The notes under the pieces: model-generated
Told to the model about the DNA's origin: nothing
The model's database searches: none
What the model saw: only the letters and a program-made list of their open reading frames with translations
From: Panorpa germanica
Taxonomy: Eukaryota; Arthropoda; Insecta; Mecoptera; Panorpidae
Length of the DNA: 64,000 nt
Direction of reading: 5' to 3'
NCBI GenBank assembly: GCA_963678705.1
Contig: OY783221.1
Coordinates: 13,330,001 to 13,394,000 of the forward strand
Shown: piece after piece, positions 28,301-43,300 of the stretch
How the letters are laid out: every line of letters begins with the position of its first letter
Numbering within the stretch: position 1 is the first letter of the stretch
Made by a program: the position numbers and the translations under genes

Positions 28301-31300
28301 CAGGAATAATTTGGATATACTAATTACAAATCATAAGCCGAACATAATATAGGTACAATAGTATTTATTAGCAAATATAAGAACTGTATACAATGCAAGA
28401 TGTAGCACAATCAACGATCTGAGATCGATTAATCGAGATCAGTGGATCGATCCCGTGAATCGATGTTAAACACTCGAAAATCTTTGGTTTTTTTTTAAAT
28501 GCAACTATACAATTATTTTCATTATTTATTATAAGTTTGGAAATGAAATATTGGGAATTATAATTATTTTATTCTATAACAAATAACGTACATGATTTTA
28601 TTGATTAATCAAAAATCACTCTTCACTTATTCTTTAATATAAGAAAGGATTGTATTTTTTTTTTTTTTTAGAAAAATAATAAAAATAAAATCGATAGAAG
28701 ATCGTTTTCTGTTAGTTAGTTGTAGATTAGTTTCATTTTTTTATATAAAAACTCAAAAAGAATCGAAAAATCGATCTTTTAGACTTCGATTTTTTTGTGA
28801 GTCGTCTTTTGACTTCGATTCGAATCGATTAAAAAATCGATCTTTTTTACGAAGATTCGCCATCCCTAGTTTGCAGTGCTTTGGACCAAATGCCAAAAGG
28901 GTCACACTCTTTCCAAGGTACCAGGCAGAGTAGACGAATGTGCATTCCAGAGTTCTTTATGTTAAGATAAGGCTAAAGTAGCACCAGGGTTGCACGAGTC
29001 GACTGATTGCAAACTAGCCAAGCAACAAAGTTTCCAACGAAAACGAAAAACGAGTCATGTCGAGCCGTGTTTCGTGACTATAGAATGTTTAACAACAGCA
29101 TAATAGGGCATTTAATTGTGTCGTATTTGTATGTATGTATGTATTTAAATACTTTTGAATAGCATTTGTGCACATCTCTGCTCATGATGTCACCATCAAA
29201 AGCATGCAACCAAGCATGCCCTGCGACATAGAAACACAGTCGCCCAAAACGTGCTCAAAACCAGTTTGAAATCAGTTTTCTTTCATTCGTGCCGTGTGTT
29301 TTCTCTCATTCGTATACACGTGCGTTCTCTCACTAACAACACAGTTGCATTCTTATTCGGCTCGGGCAGATTTATCACTCGGTCATGTGCGGACAGCCTT
29401 AGAGTACATCGCTAACATTTTCCTTTTTCACAACCTTTGTAATACTTCATGGGATACACAACATATAATCATATATTAAAAAGAAGCAGTGTTATATTTT
29501 ATATTCTACACTACAACACCAGAAACTACCCGACTGTTATAGTTTTAATAACTAATATAAAACTTAGTCGTGTTTAGTTATAATTAATTCCTATAACACT
29601 GTTAACACAATTTTCTTTCCTTTTCAGAACGACCTTTAGAAGATCACGAAGATGTTCTTCGAGCACATCGTGACATGGAGTCGTACTCCAGAAGAGCTGA
29701 GAGACGATTCATATTTAGAAAAGATTTAAAGAAATATGACTTCTTTCGAGACCCTGGGGTAACTATTATATTATCTATATTCACTAAATATTATTTATAA
29801 TAATAGATATTTTTTTTTAGATTTTACTTTCATTAAAAAGTGAAACTATTTATTTTTTATCTAAGCAACAAACCGTTTGAATGCACCATCTATGGTGCTA
29901 CCCATTAACTGTAATAAAGTAATATAGCTAGTAGATAAAAAATAGTTAGACTTTACCGACAATAATATTAATGTTGTTATTTATATGTCATTAGTGTTAG
30001 AAATTATTTTGATATTAAAAATAATAAATAAGTGTCACCTAATCGGTAAGGATTACCAAAATAACTAAGTACTTAATATGTCAAGTTTTTATTTATAATT
30101 GTCAATGTTTTCTAAACAATATTATAATTTATTTTAAAATCAGGTTAGGATGTACTAATGTATTTAATATATAAAATGTAATTAAGAATGTTTGAAGTTA
30201 TTTTATTGTTTATTATTAATTTCAGAACTATTTCCCAACTGATATGGTAAACCCTGGGTCATTTGAAGAAATTGCAGACATTGATTTTACGGGAGTAAAG
30301 GTAAGGATTATATTTTATATTGTTCATTTTGTTTGAAACTTGTGCATGTATTTTAATTTCTTTGAATATTTTGATTATGCTGCAAGCTCATACAGATGTG
30401 GAGCCTGCGAGTGTGTTGTTGGATTATTTTTATCCACTTCTTCTGTATGTTTTTTAATCTCATTGACAGTTATCTCCTTTTAGTTTACATTTAGTCTGTG
30501 TTCTCTGAAAGTGATGGTTAGAGGCAGTGTCGGATTAAGTTTTTCAAGGCACTTCTTTTCTGTATTACTCTCACTTCAAATTTAAATGTGTTGTCTGTCC
30601 TCAGCGTGCTCTCGTCGTTAAACCGCCTTTGCATTTATCTCATTAATTGCTGAAACTAGATACATGTAAAAAGTAAATGCGCAAAAGTAACCAACCTACA
30701 AGTATTCTGATTTATTTATATAGATTGAACCATTTTTTATGACTGACACGGGTGTGTTCGATTTGACAGACAATTTCAAGCAGCACCGACGCCATTCTAA
30801 TGCACTGCACTGCACTGCATGTACATTCTATAAACAGCGATGTAAAATGTTTGTTTAGTTAGAAACTTCCTCAATGTTAGTGATTTATATTTAACTCAGT
30901 CTAAACCAAATGCACGTTCACTTTTATTACCGCCTGAGGGTCTCGATTTAGTTTCGTTGTGAGCGGATACTCGTATATCGAATGCAAGTGTTCAATAATG
31001 ACCACAATATTATGATTATTATTATTTCAGAAACAACTTCTATTCGTTCTCTACTATTAGCATTCACAAAGTTTGGCATTCTGCCCAATACAAGGAAATC
31101 AGTATCTGATTAGAATTCAATAGAAGTGCAGCTTAGTGTTTAGGCCAAAGGCCAAAGCGAATCTTGTATACATAACATCATAGTTTGTGATACCAGCTGA
31201 TAATAATTTAATGTTAAGTAAAGGTCATTACGGTTCTGTTTAAGGGGGAATACCGATAATTTTAGTTAAAATAACTTAGTGTTCATTTCGCGTTCTTTAT

Positions 31301-34300
31301 ATGAGATCACGGCTTTAGGCCTGTCACAGTATGGCACCGTATTTAAGCGACGGCGAATTCGGACGTAAATCGGCGGATTGGATGAGCGGCTACTATTATC
31401 AAAGCAAACCGACTGTGTGTGTCAAAATGCATACATACCTCGTACCAATACGACAGTACTCCAAACAACTTGTGTACTGTGGGGGGCGTATTGGAGCTGT
31501 TTTGCAGTAACATAATTTATCATGAGAGCGAACTTTTAGACTCTCCGCACACGAATCGACTGATTGCAAATTAGTCGAGCCGTGTTTCATGACTATAGAA
31601 TTTTTAACAATAACATAATAGGGGATTTATTTTTATATCTGATTCAATTTGTGTACTGTAGGGGGTGTATCGGAGTTGTTTTGCACTAATATAATTTATC
31701 ATGAGAACAAACTCTTATTTTAATTTTTATCGGTACATCATTGGTATTAAAGAGACTTTAGCATTTATTATATATCTAAGTTCTAGTTGTCGTGAATTTT
31801 AATTTAGTTCTACTGTATTTGTTTGGTGGTTTGTATAAACTGAAGCATGTTGAATCTACTCGTTCACAAAGCGATGTCGCTGATAGATCCCATTTGAAGC
31901 GGATAGAAGCGATGCAACGAATGTTCGTCGGTATTCCCTTCAGTCTGAGGTGGCTGGTTGCATTTACAAAGGATCGGATAGCTTTAGCGTTGTGGTGGTG
32001 GTAGCGCTTGAATAAAATTCGCTGTTATTCGTTTCCAATGTGAGAGGTAGAGAGGAAATTAGTTGAATTACGGTGCCATACTGAGACAGTCCTTTAACAA
32101 TGTTTTTATTTTATAAAGGTTTATTTTGTAAAGATTTTTTTTTTCTATGGTGAAAATTACACGGAATAATTTTTATAATTTTAAATATTTAAATTTTTTA
32201 TTATTTTAATATTTAGATATTTTACAAGTTCTCTCAAGTATTGTGTACGCAAGTAGTGTTTTTGAAAGATGATAAAAATCGCTTTTTTTGCAGATATCTT
32301 GTTTCTTACGCTCTAAATGACATTTATAATTATTACTAAAGTTGGAGAGCGTAAAATTCTCTACAAATTTAATTTTATGCATATTTTCGTATGATCAACT
32401 CTTTGCGAGATATAGGCGCAAATCAAATCCATGTATGAAATAATACTATATATTAGTAAAAGACAGTCCACTGTCTGATAGAAATGTCAATGAAAGAGTT
32501 TAATGAGTAGACAACTTTTAGATTCGAATTGTATATTGTTTGTATAATATGTACTTATATTTTTTCTTTAATGTTAAAGCCATTTGAGGGTATATAATAA
32601 AGAAACAATGGCCTTGTGTCCTCATTTTTTAGTGTCGATTTTTCAATTGTTGATTGAAATTTATGTTAATAAATGTGTATTGGCGTGTCTATTTTATTAA
32701 ATAGCTAAATGTTGACGGAGATATAGCAATTAAAAGTTTGAATTGTAGTTTTAGCGCTAGAAATGGTCGGCCATATTTGTATGACGTGAAATGTATTTTA
32801 ATGTAAGTTATTTGTTGAGTAGGTCAGTGCAGTGGTAATGTTTCGTAGCTGTTGGTATTCAAATAATCCAGTCAAATCAAAGAATAATAAGTTTTTATTT
32901 TATTTAACACTACTAAGGCAGACATAATATTGAAATTTGATTGTTCCTTGAAATAGCTGAAAATAATATTTGATATTTTGATATATAAATACATATAGCA
33001 GAGATTTATCATCTGTAAGGTTGGTAACCTTACACAAGGATTGTGATGTCACATGCACTTGGAATGTGTACAACGTTGAATCCCTTTAATAATTAAAGAG
33101 ACAAAATTACTTTTTTAATTCTTAATATCTCCTAACATATAAGGAGTTATTAAAAAATAATTGAACATTTGAGGTTCTAGTAACCCACTATATCAATATA
33201 TAGTACACTTTTATAGAAATTAAGACATAGGATACAAGCCCAATGTAGTGGTGGTATTACCCCTTAAGTCGCACAAAAGTGTTAAATAAATAAATGACTT
33301 TAATTAGAATTATCTATTTAGTATTTAAAATACGGCGTAGTAGAAGTTTTTGTTGGTTTTTCTCATGTTGTGATAAGACATATCTGCAGTTTACATAGTT
33401 TTTATGTTGATAAACTAATCACAATATGTACTTATATGCATAGAGATTCCAAACATTTTGCATTGATATGAGCAGTTCACAGCACTGATGACTTGTCATA
33501 AATGAACCGTTATAGAATACGAAAATGCGTATAATCCAAGACAAATCTTAAGACAACACAATATGTTGGGCTCGGGTTTGCTTCGGCGAGCTTCACATCT
33601 TAATTAAAATAACTTTTAAATAGAACTAAATAATAGAACTTTCCTTCCTATATTATAATGTTCCAACTGTATGTTTATATTCTTATATGTTTGGTACTGA
33701 ATTTAGTATGGTAGCTCGAAAACGGCTCCATAAATGTTTTTGAAAATTTCCTATTTCGTAGAGAAAAAAATTCTAAGACTTTTGGCGTCCCCGGATGTTT
33801 CCCTGAATTACCTGGAAACCCGTAATTTTTGGAAAAACTGGAAAAAAGTGAGCTTTTTTTTGCTGTTTTACTTTTAATTCGTAAAAGATCAATACCGTCA
33901 ATGCTGACATTTCTCAAAAATTAAAAATTCAAAAATTGAAAAAGGGGGGGTTGAAGAAATTCGGGGGCCCGGTAGCAAGTTCATATTCTGGATTAAGGTT
34001 TGCAACCAGTCGCCTCATGTGCAGACGCTCTTAGATATAGCACCCCTGAAGAATGGTGTAGTTTCAAAAAAAAAATGGTAATTTATTCTCAAAACTATAA
34101 AATATTACAAAAGATTTTATTAATTGAAATGTATGACGACACACCAAGAAGGGTCAGCAGGACATTTGTGTGACGTAATTTATGGATGGCCCTAACATCA
34201 CCTGATGTTGCCTCTCTTTTTATGAGAGACCTATTCATGCATCCTAATAATAACATCCTCTTTATACGATATTTTGAAAAATTTGACATACTTAAAATTA

Positions 34301-37300
34301 ATAACAATTCTAGACAACACATGAAACCTAATCCTGAAAAAATAACCCGAAACAAACATAATTTAATCCTCGTTACTGGACGTGATTTTTACTACTTTAT
34401 TACATTTACAAAACATAAAATAAGAAACGATTTTATAGGACATTGTAAAAATTTTAAATATGTTTTTTTTTTAATTTTATTATATATAGTAATATTATTT
34501 TGAAATTCTTGAAATAAGAGACTATTAGTTCTTCTCTATGAACCGTGTTATTTCGAATCCGTGTTAATCGAAGGTTAGGTATACGTTATAATAGACTGAC
34601 GATAGAAAAAATGAGATTTTAGCAATATCACTATTTTAGCTACTTGCTCGTCGAATAGCTACGCTACCATGGCTATGGCTTGGTGGAGTTGCGAATGAGT
34701 CACTCATTTTATTGCCTCAAGCGGACTGGACGGTTTACTGCAGCTGCGTTTAATAGCTTTTTATAACATTAAATGTTCATTTAATTTGGCACTTTTCTGC
34801 AGCCAAAGCAGTTTATTTTAATAAAACATTGTTCATATTTGCGTTATTTGTCATGGGTCCGACCATTATAACAATAACGTATTTGCAAAATACTTGATCA
34901 ACTGTTCTTTTTTGCCAATAGTTTCCTATGACGTAACAATGAAACATGTCTGTTCATGTCAGCTTTCAGAACCAGAAGACGTAATGTCTGTCATATTCAG
35001 ATATATCAATTTATCAGAACACGTGTACACGTATCATATTAACACGTGATTTTATCATTTTCAGACTATCCTAGATGATGGAGAATGCCCACATTTGTTC
35101 TCGCACGTGTGGGTTAAGGGCCCAAATAAACAAGTATGGGCCAAGGCCTTTCTGTTACTGATCGGACAAACTCTGTACTTGACACAACGTGTTCAAGTCG
35201 TTGCCAAATTTCTGAGGACGCCGCCATCGAAAAACAACATCTCAATTGTTAACGATCTTTACGGGACAAATAAGGTAAGAATTTTCTTATTTACATACTT
35301 TTATACGTAGATTGTATATTGTGCTGCTTTTTGTTTTTCCATACTTTATTATCTTAAATATGGATTGTTAACCTTTTAATGACTCCTTTAATGGATAAAT
35401 TACGATTCTCTTTGTAAGGAGATGTACTTTTTTACTTATGATATTTTGACATGCAAAATTAAGAAGCTGTATTTCAAGTTGATAACTAAAAATAATACCA
35501 TAAAATTTATGTGAATACCGGGACATTGTATAAGAGGAAATGAAATTGCGGATAAATTGGCAAAGGAATCAATAAATTTTGAAATTGAGATGAAAGTGAA
35601 ACTACCTACATATTAAATTTTTAAAAACCAAGAAATTTCATTGACAAAAGTCAGCTAAAAGGAAGAGATTATTATATGTTACATTCAAATTTAAGTAAGA
35701 AAAGATGGTTCAGAAATGAGTCCCGCAAAATTACATCAACTTTAATCAGAATCAAAAGTAATTATTGTAAAACTCCAGCTCGCTCACCTATACAAAATAA
35801 TATTAAATCTGATGATAGATTATATTATATTTGAATGCATAAATTATAGTTTACAAAGATCAAAATTCCATAGAGAAATATTAGGTGTGATTAAAACTTA
35901 TCCTGTTAATACTACATTTTTGTTAAGTGATTCAAAATTAATTAGTGAGTTAGTTTAATATTTAGAAATTTGTAAAATAGAATTAGTAAATGTAAAATAT
36001 ACAATAAAAAATGTTTGATGGAGCCTATGACGAATAAAAGTCAAGGCAAATAAAAAAACAAAATAGTAGTTAATATCTCCTAAAATATAGCGAGTTATTA
36101 AAAATAATTGGACATTTGAGGTTCTGATAGCCAACTTTATAATATGTTGTACAGTTTTATAGAAATTAAGACATAGGACACAAGCCCATTGCAACACAGG
36201 CAACAAAGTATATGCGTTTATAACAATATTACCCTGTTTTTGTTAATTCTAGTTGCGCCACTGCTTTATAGATAATAACTGAAGTTTATTAGAGCGTAAC
36301 TTGCATGCTGTACATTCGGTTATCTCGCAGATGTTTTTGCAATGTGCATATGCAGAGGCATGGCCGAACTCGCATATAAATAGATGCATTTCATCGCAAC
36401 ACATAATTGAGAATAATTACATATGGCCATGTGGGTAAATGCAATTGAATGAATTAAACGATAACTTTTTACATGCAGTCGATGCGCTGCGCACTTACAC
36501 TTGGTCGCGAGCTCGATGCGAACCCCGGTCCCGGTCCCAAGCCCAGATGACTGATTTTTGTGTGTGGTACCTAGGAGGTAGCGAGTAGAGAAATGACCCT
36601 GGCAACAAGACCACGTAGTGCATGGTTACAGCGTAGTAAGTGCATCGCGCATGCGCATAAGATGTTACATCAAGGTCAAAATGACGAGCCAATGAACGAG
36701 GAGGTTTTTGAAGTTATGTGTATAGGAATGGTGTTGTATCATCCACCATGCCATCATAGAAAAGGAGAGCGATGTTGAAGCACTTAAAACGAGCTCCAGA
36801 CGCTCATTGTCTAGGGGTAATAGCTTTTGAGTCTGATTAAAAGAAAATTAAAAGAATACAGTACGGTGCAAATTAGTTGGAGGAATAAAATATGTATTTC
36901 TGATTACTCAGTATACTAATTTGGACTCCATTCGAAATCATGTTTATTAAAATCTATGAATTATTGCTATGGAAGAGTTTGCACATCGTATCGTACACAC
37001 TGATGCGACATAAACATGCGACACTAATAAAACCCTTACCTATGCTATTTTTAAAAATTCTAGGTAGTATTTTTATGAAACGAAAATGTTTCAAAACTAA
37101 GTCGGAACTTTTTTTCTAAAGCAAGAATTCGTTCGAAATATGAAAGCTTCCGACGTATTAAGTTCTTCCACCAAATGTTGGATGTCGCATGTTTAAGTCG
37201 CACCAGTCTGTACGGATCTTAAGAATCGTTCTTATGAAATAATCTCTGTTGTGGACTGCAAATGACGAAAACACTTCACCTGCCATATTCCAATCAACGA

Positions 37301-40300
37301 ACTACAACTGGAAAGTTCACCAAATTGTTTACTAGATAGCTTTAACTATTTCTAGTCGTCAGCTTGCCACGCTTTCGTGACACTGTTTATCATTTTGATT
37401 TTCGTCGTGCTATCTATCTTATGGTCCATCCAGACCTGAATAACATCAACATGCGACATTTTTTACGTTTCATTCACGCTCATTTTATTACAGTGAGTGT
37501 GAGTGAAATATAAAACGGGCTATCAGTGTGCGTGCTCTTATAATGACCACCCATTCATTTTTCATAAAGTTTAGATCGGGGCAGGGCCCGCACGACAAAA
37601 TGTTTTTCATTTAAGTAATTTTATAGTTAGGGGTTATATACAGTTATTAGGCCCAAAAAACCGATTTTTAAGAAATTTTCCTGAGAAGACTTTTATTTTA
37701 AATGTATTAATGTAAAAATTTGTACACATATTATGGTAACTTTTAACTGTCATTCTCTGCGCTATTTTTAATTTAGAATTTAAGTAACATTTTCCTTGGT
37801 TTTTTTTTAGAATCTTACAACGTTCAATGTTTCTAAATTAAAAATACTAAATAAAAATAAAACTGTATTATATTATAACCTAAAAAATGTGACAGTAGGA
37901 TTTATTTTTAAAAGAATTTCAAATATAATAAAAACTGAACTTATATAAGAATCTACTGTCATTTAACCCAATTTCTATTACTAATTATTATTAAAAACAA
38001 CAATTTTAAATATTCCACATTCAATTTTGTCGAACTGTCAAAATCAACATTACTAACGACGCATGCGCACCAACTAAATTAACTAAACTCAAATTAAAAC
38101 ACTAATGTGACAAGGAATGCTTATTCCGAAAACCTGTAGTGTAGGTTAAAATATTAAATAAAAACTTAAATAAAATATCAAAACAGTGAGTGGGAATGAG
38201 AACGTTGTCTTTTAGAAAATATGTCTTGCTCAATGTCGAATTTTGCGTTTCAAATGCCACTATCTATGATCGTTAATATTTTAACTTTTAGCAAATTTTT
38301 AATTTACACAATAAAAAGAAGAAAGTACCCTATGCTATGACATTAACAATATTAGAGCTGCCATTGCGATAGATGATTAACAGATTATTTGGTATTACAC
38401 TTACAACGTCATATTGATCCGAAACAAAGGATGGCGGATGGTAGAGTCGACCCCCGGCCCGGACCCGTAGCACCGCAGCACCACAGCACCACGGTACAGA
38501 GCACCGGGGTTGGCATCCCGTTACTACCCGCTGTCAGTTGACAACAGACAGGAGCTTCACATCATACGAGGAGTATGACCCCGGGTCTAGGGGTCACATA
38601 CGAGTACACCCCTTTCCCTTTCTCAACCCCTATCATTACACTAAACTTTTATAATGTACATGAGCTGGTAAACGAACCCCTGACTTTAACAAATACAAGA
38701 ATAGCTGTACACGGAGATATTTTTATGTTTGCAAGTGACGCACGCCGTGGTAAATAAAACATCGTAGTCGACGTAAAAAATTTAAATTGTTTTAAGACCA
38801 AAATTTTGTTTTGAGCTAGTTATTTCACTATTGACAATCGTAGGCAAAAGTATATTCGAATATTAGGTACAAACCGTACGCGCACTCTTTCGGAAACTCT
38901 ATTCAACTGTACATACACAGACTAAATACAATCACACTGTTCATAAATATGATAGTCTACAATAATCTGTGATAGTAAAGTAACGTATGTACATATTTCG
39001 TTAAGCATGATAATATACGACGTTGCCAAGTTGCGATAGCTATCTCCAATAGGCGTATACGGTATTCAAAAAATATGATCTTTAAATCTTTATATGCCTT
39101 TTTACTAAAGGGCTATCCATAAATTACGCCACACAAATTTTCTGCTATTACTCTTTCCTTTTATGGTATCGTGGCCCTGTATATGTACTACACCATTTCC
39201 TAATATATTATTATTATTTATTTTAATGTTTTTGCCATTGGGCACTACATTCTTCTGCCTTTACTCATTAAATTACATATCATTGTGCTTAAGTTATTTT
39301 TGATCCTTATGATATTTAAACATTCCAATAGAAAAAAAAAATCTTTATAAAACTAAAAACAAAACTGCTACTGCTAGTGCTATTGCTTCGCTCCTCTTGC
39401 TACTCTCCCTCCTGTTTCTACTCTGCCATTCCTTCTCTTTCCTCGCTCCTTTTCTCTATCTCCGCCATCCACCTCTTCCCTTCTCTGCCTCCCTTTAATA
39501 ACTGCACAATATTCTTTCCGCTTTTTACCGTTTTCTCACATGAAAACTTAATGTGCTCCAATGTTCCTATCTCCGTTCCGCACACTCTGCACATCCTTTC
39601 TCGCTATTTGCTCAGTATCTGTTTCCTTTCTCCTCGTTTCCCAATCTGAATCTGGCAATCCTTCTCATGTTTTTTGTGTCTTTTCCTCTTTTGTATTCTA
39701 GTATCTCTCTCTCTCTCCCAAATCCTTTTATATCTTTTGTTATAATTGCTCTTCTCAATTTTCTCCATTCTTTCCTGTTGTTGTATCTCTCTGTCTCTCG
39801 TCCTTAGCTCCCCTTCCACATTTGTGCCTTCTTCTCGCTGCCTCCTCTGTCGGCATTCCATTCCTTTTAAAATACTCTTTTTCGGGCCTCCTCTCCCACT
39901 CTCTTTTCTACTCTCCTCCCTAATTTTCCTCAGAATTCAGCGTTACTCATTTTCTCCTCGAAGTTGACTGCTCTCCTTCCTGCTTCTTTCTATTCTTATC
40001 TTGTCCCTTCCATTGCCTAATAATTTTATGATATTTATGAGCTCTCACATCATCATCTTTGGTACAACCAAACCCAAAAAATATAGCTCTGCTACGGGGA
40101 TCAAACCCGAAGACACAGTTGTCTGACATCAAGCACCAACGCTCTTGGCCACTGTGTCGTCAATTTGAAATATTATAATTAAATTAAGGTCAATTATATA
40201 AACATCATATTCCAATTTTATTAAATTCTGTAGAGGTTTTACTGGTGAACCACCTTAAGCATGACAAAATACTAAACCACCATAAAAATAAATTACATAA

Positions 40301-43300
40301 TAAAGTGCACAATGTTACAGTATAAAAAATCTTAAGTCAACACTTGAAAATATCAGCTGTCGAACGACGCAGTTCGCTGTTCTCGCTTTTGTTTGCTTCG
40401 CCTTACGAGGAGGGAGGGGTATGTGATCCGGAAAGTACAACTTATTTTCGGATTGTTAGACGTTGCCAAAATATTGTTTTTTTACTAATTTGCTACGTGG
40501 GACTAACTCTAATTTGCTAATGTATTTCTAATGTCTTGTACATCTGATTTAGGTTAACAAGCAAATTATTTCAATTACGCCAAGTCAAACTTGTGTACTG
40601 TAGGGTGTATTGGAGTTGCTTTGCACTAATATAATTTATCATGAGAGCAAACTTTTACTTTAATTTTTATCGATACACCACTGTTATGAAAGAGACTATT
40701 GCATTCCTTTCTATATCCCTTCCAGTTTAGCGTTGCAGCATGTATACGCTTGGTTAAAATTCGCTGATATAGGCTTTCAGGATGAGAGCAACATAACGCC
40801 CGTATTCGAACGGCTTTGTCGCTTGCAGTGTGCGAGTTTCATTATATTTACAGGGTTCGGATAGGTAAAGCGTATACAGGCATAAAACAAGATCTCTGTT
40901 AGATCTCACGATATCTCAATTTTATCTAGCCATCATCATTGACTCCAGACATAAATTTTGGTGAACCTCTAGAAAAATATCATAAGACTCAAAAAGGAGC
41001 ATCGTGTTTTAAGGCTTGCGGTTTGTGGAATTTTGTATTCAATCTCAAATTCAACATTTTGTTCACCTTAGTGGAAGAAATCACAATTTAAATATTAAAT
41101 AATGACCGAAACACAGTTGCTTAATTCGTAATTTCCGGAACAGGGGAGTCTACACCCTATGTAATTCTATTTTAAAACCTAATAAAAAATATTCCGTTTA
41201 TTGATTTTCAAATAAATCTAATGTTATGATCACAGAATATTTTATTAATATGAATAAATTATATAAGCAATTAAAAGTTATTAGAATCGCCTACAATAAT
41301 TAAAACCACTACTCTTTTAACATTTATTTTTTTATTCGTTTAATTATTTAGATACATATATATAATGCAAACGCTCGTCAAATATCGTTTAGTTTCGTAG
41401 CGTCTCGTTCTTTGTTCAGTTCGTGTTCCCCCACTCCACTCCGCTCGCTATTCATCGTTGCGCTTTGAGGTATCTAGAAATCCCTTCACCTTCAGTCAGC
41501 TACAATGAGTGATAGCAAAATGTGATTGAAAGTTTTTATACATAGTTTTTAGTTTTATACCGGTGCGGTGGTTTGACAGAACAGCTGATTATTAGATTTT
41601 GATTGTGTTTTACATTAGATATCCTATAATTTAAAAATGCAATAAATATTAAAGCAATATAATATATTAGGAATTAGTGTTTGTTATGAATGTGTCATAG
41701 TTGTTAGTTGTATTATTTTAAAAAGTGAAAAATTTCAGTTTTACAATATAAATAAATTGTGATAGAATTAGTGAACAACCAAGTAGGATGGATATATGAG
41801 TTGGTAAGAATTCTTATCTATAAGATTTTATTTATTTGTTATCTCTTTGTGCATTTCTTTGCATTAAGAAATAAAAGCATACTGGCAAATTGTTTTAAAG
41901 CATTTATTTTCCTCTCGAATTCAAGTTTAACGAGGTTTTTTTTAATGAATATTAAAATATGAGTCATATTAGTGGAAAAAAGTTCCACGACGAACTAAGT
42001 TTGTTCGTAGTTGTTTAATACAGATGTTTTATTCAGTTATGTGTTAACTTTTATATTTTTAGAATGCATATTTCATTGTTTTATTACTAATATATCAAAC
42101 CACTGAATAACTTGCTTATCAATCGATCATGTATAACACCATCAAGATACGAACAGAAATTTCATCCATGACTGCATCAGATAATGGCTAATATTAATTT
42201 GCAAATGATCTTCAATCAGTCAATATTAATCCATATTATCTTTTGTTGCATCTTTGGAACTGTAATTTTGTTGGTTAGAAACTGGTTTGCTTTTGTGTGT
42301 CGTCTATTAGATGCAGTGAAATGTTCAAAAATTATTTATCTGCTGGAACATCTTTGTATGAATGTTTTCTTTTGATTCACGTCTGGGTCAGGGTCAAACC
42401 GATGCATGGCCGGTGCACCAATCTCATGTCTGCCGGCAAACTAAACTACGTCTTTAGCAAGAGAAATCGCTATGTATTTCTGTTAATAATATATTTTAAT
42501 TTACGTATTCAGGAGAGGATGCTTACAAATTTATATAATCACAACACGAATTTGACGTAATACTTTTTTAAAATGTTTACAAATCAATGTAGGTAGTCTT
42601 CGGAGACTTCCTAAAAAAACCTTTTACTAAATAAAGTTTCTGCTTTCATGACAAAGCCAGGACAAAGAATATTTCTGTAATAGATTCGGATTTTTTTTTA
42701 AAGTCAACGTATTTGCACATTCCTTTTATCATACAAAACCTGTTACACAAATAATTTATTATTATTAAATGTGTCTTCTTAAGCATTGGAATAGTTTGTG
42801 TAAGCTAAGCCGTCGCGTAAAGCTTCCTAAACCCTCAGGGGCTACTTTAAAATAGAAAACTGCGTGAGTAACAACTAAGCAGTTTTTTTGTGCTATTTAA
42901 CATGCTGTGTGGACATATTTTTTTTAAATAATGCAAATATATGCAATTATATTTAGTTACTTTTAAAATGAAGTTGAAATTTGTTTTAAGTGCAATGTGC
43001 ACGCGCTGAAATCTCTATGTTGTTTAACCTGCATTTGTTGAATTGCATTTTGGCAGTTTACTTCAGTCAGTAAAAAACATTTGGCAATCGGAATTACTAA
43101 TTTTAAAACATATGTTACTTTACATATACATATAATACAATACTACTTACTGTATAATTAGTATAACTAAACTATCTGGTTTTATAAATAGTTTAAAATA
43201 TGTATTACTCAGAAATTTAAAGTCAATATCTTTGTTCATAAAAAAAACAAACTGTATCATCACATATGACGCAACTACTAGGAAAAAATTGATTGAACCA

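Larger units (their letters stand above)
20429..29627 (+). other. Grb intron 2 (9.2 kb), residual content
   Basis: Outside the listed elements (for example 21160-22780, 23400-25015, 27300-28160), no gene or repeat is recognised. Confidence 0.6.
30301..35064 (+). other. Grb intron 4 (4.8 kb), residual content
   Basis: 30301-31318 and 34197-35064 show nothing recognised apart from a short CTGCA run near 30803. The rest is listed as mobile elements. Confidence 0.6.

Noticed and set aside
34186-34503. 105-codon open frame on the plus strand
   Set aside because: It lies inside Grb intron 4, rich in Asn, Lys, Ile and Phe as expected from AT-rich DNA. No domain seen.
39377-39967. Several Leu/Ser-rich open frames on the plus strand
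   Set aside because: These come from CT-rich low complexity. The minus strand reads better as a LINE fragment.
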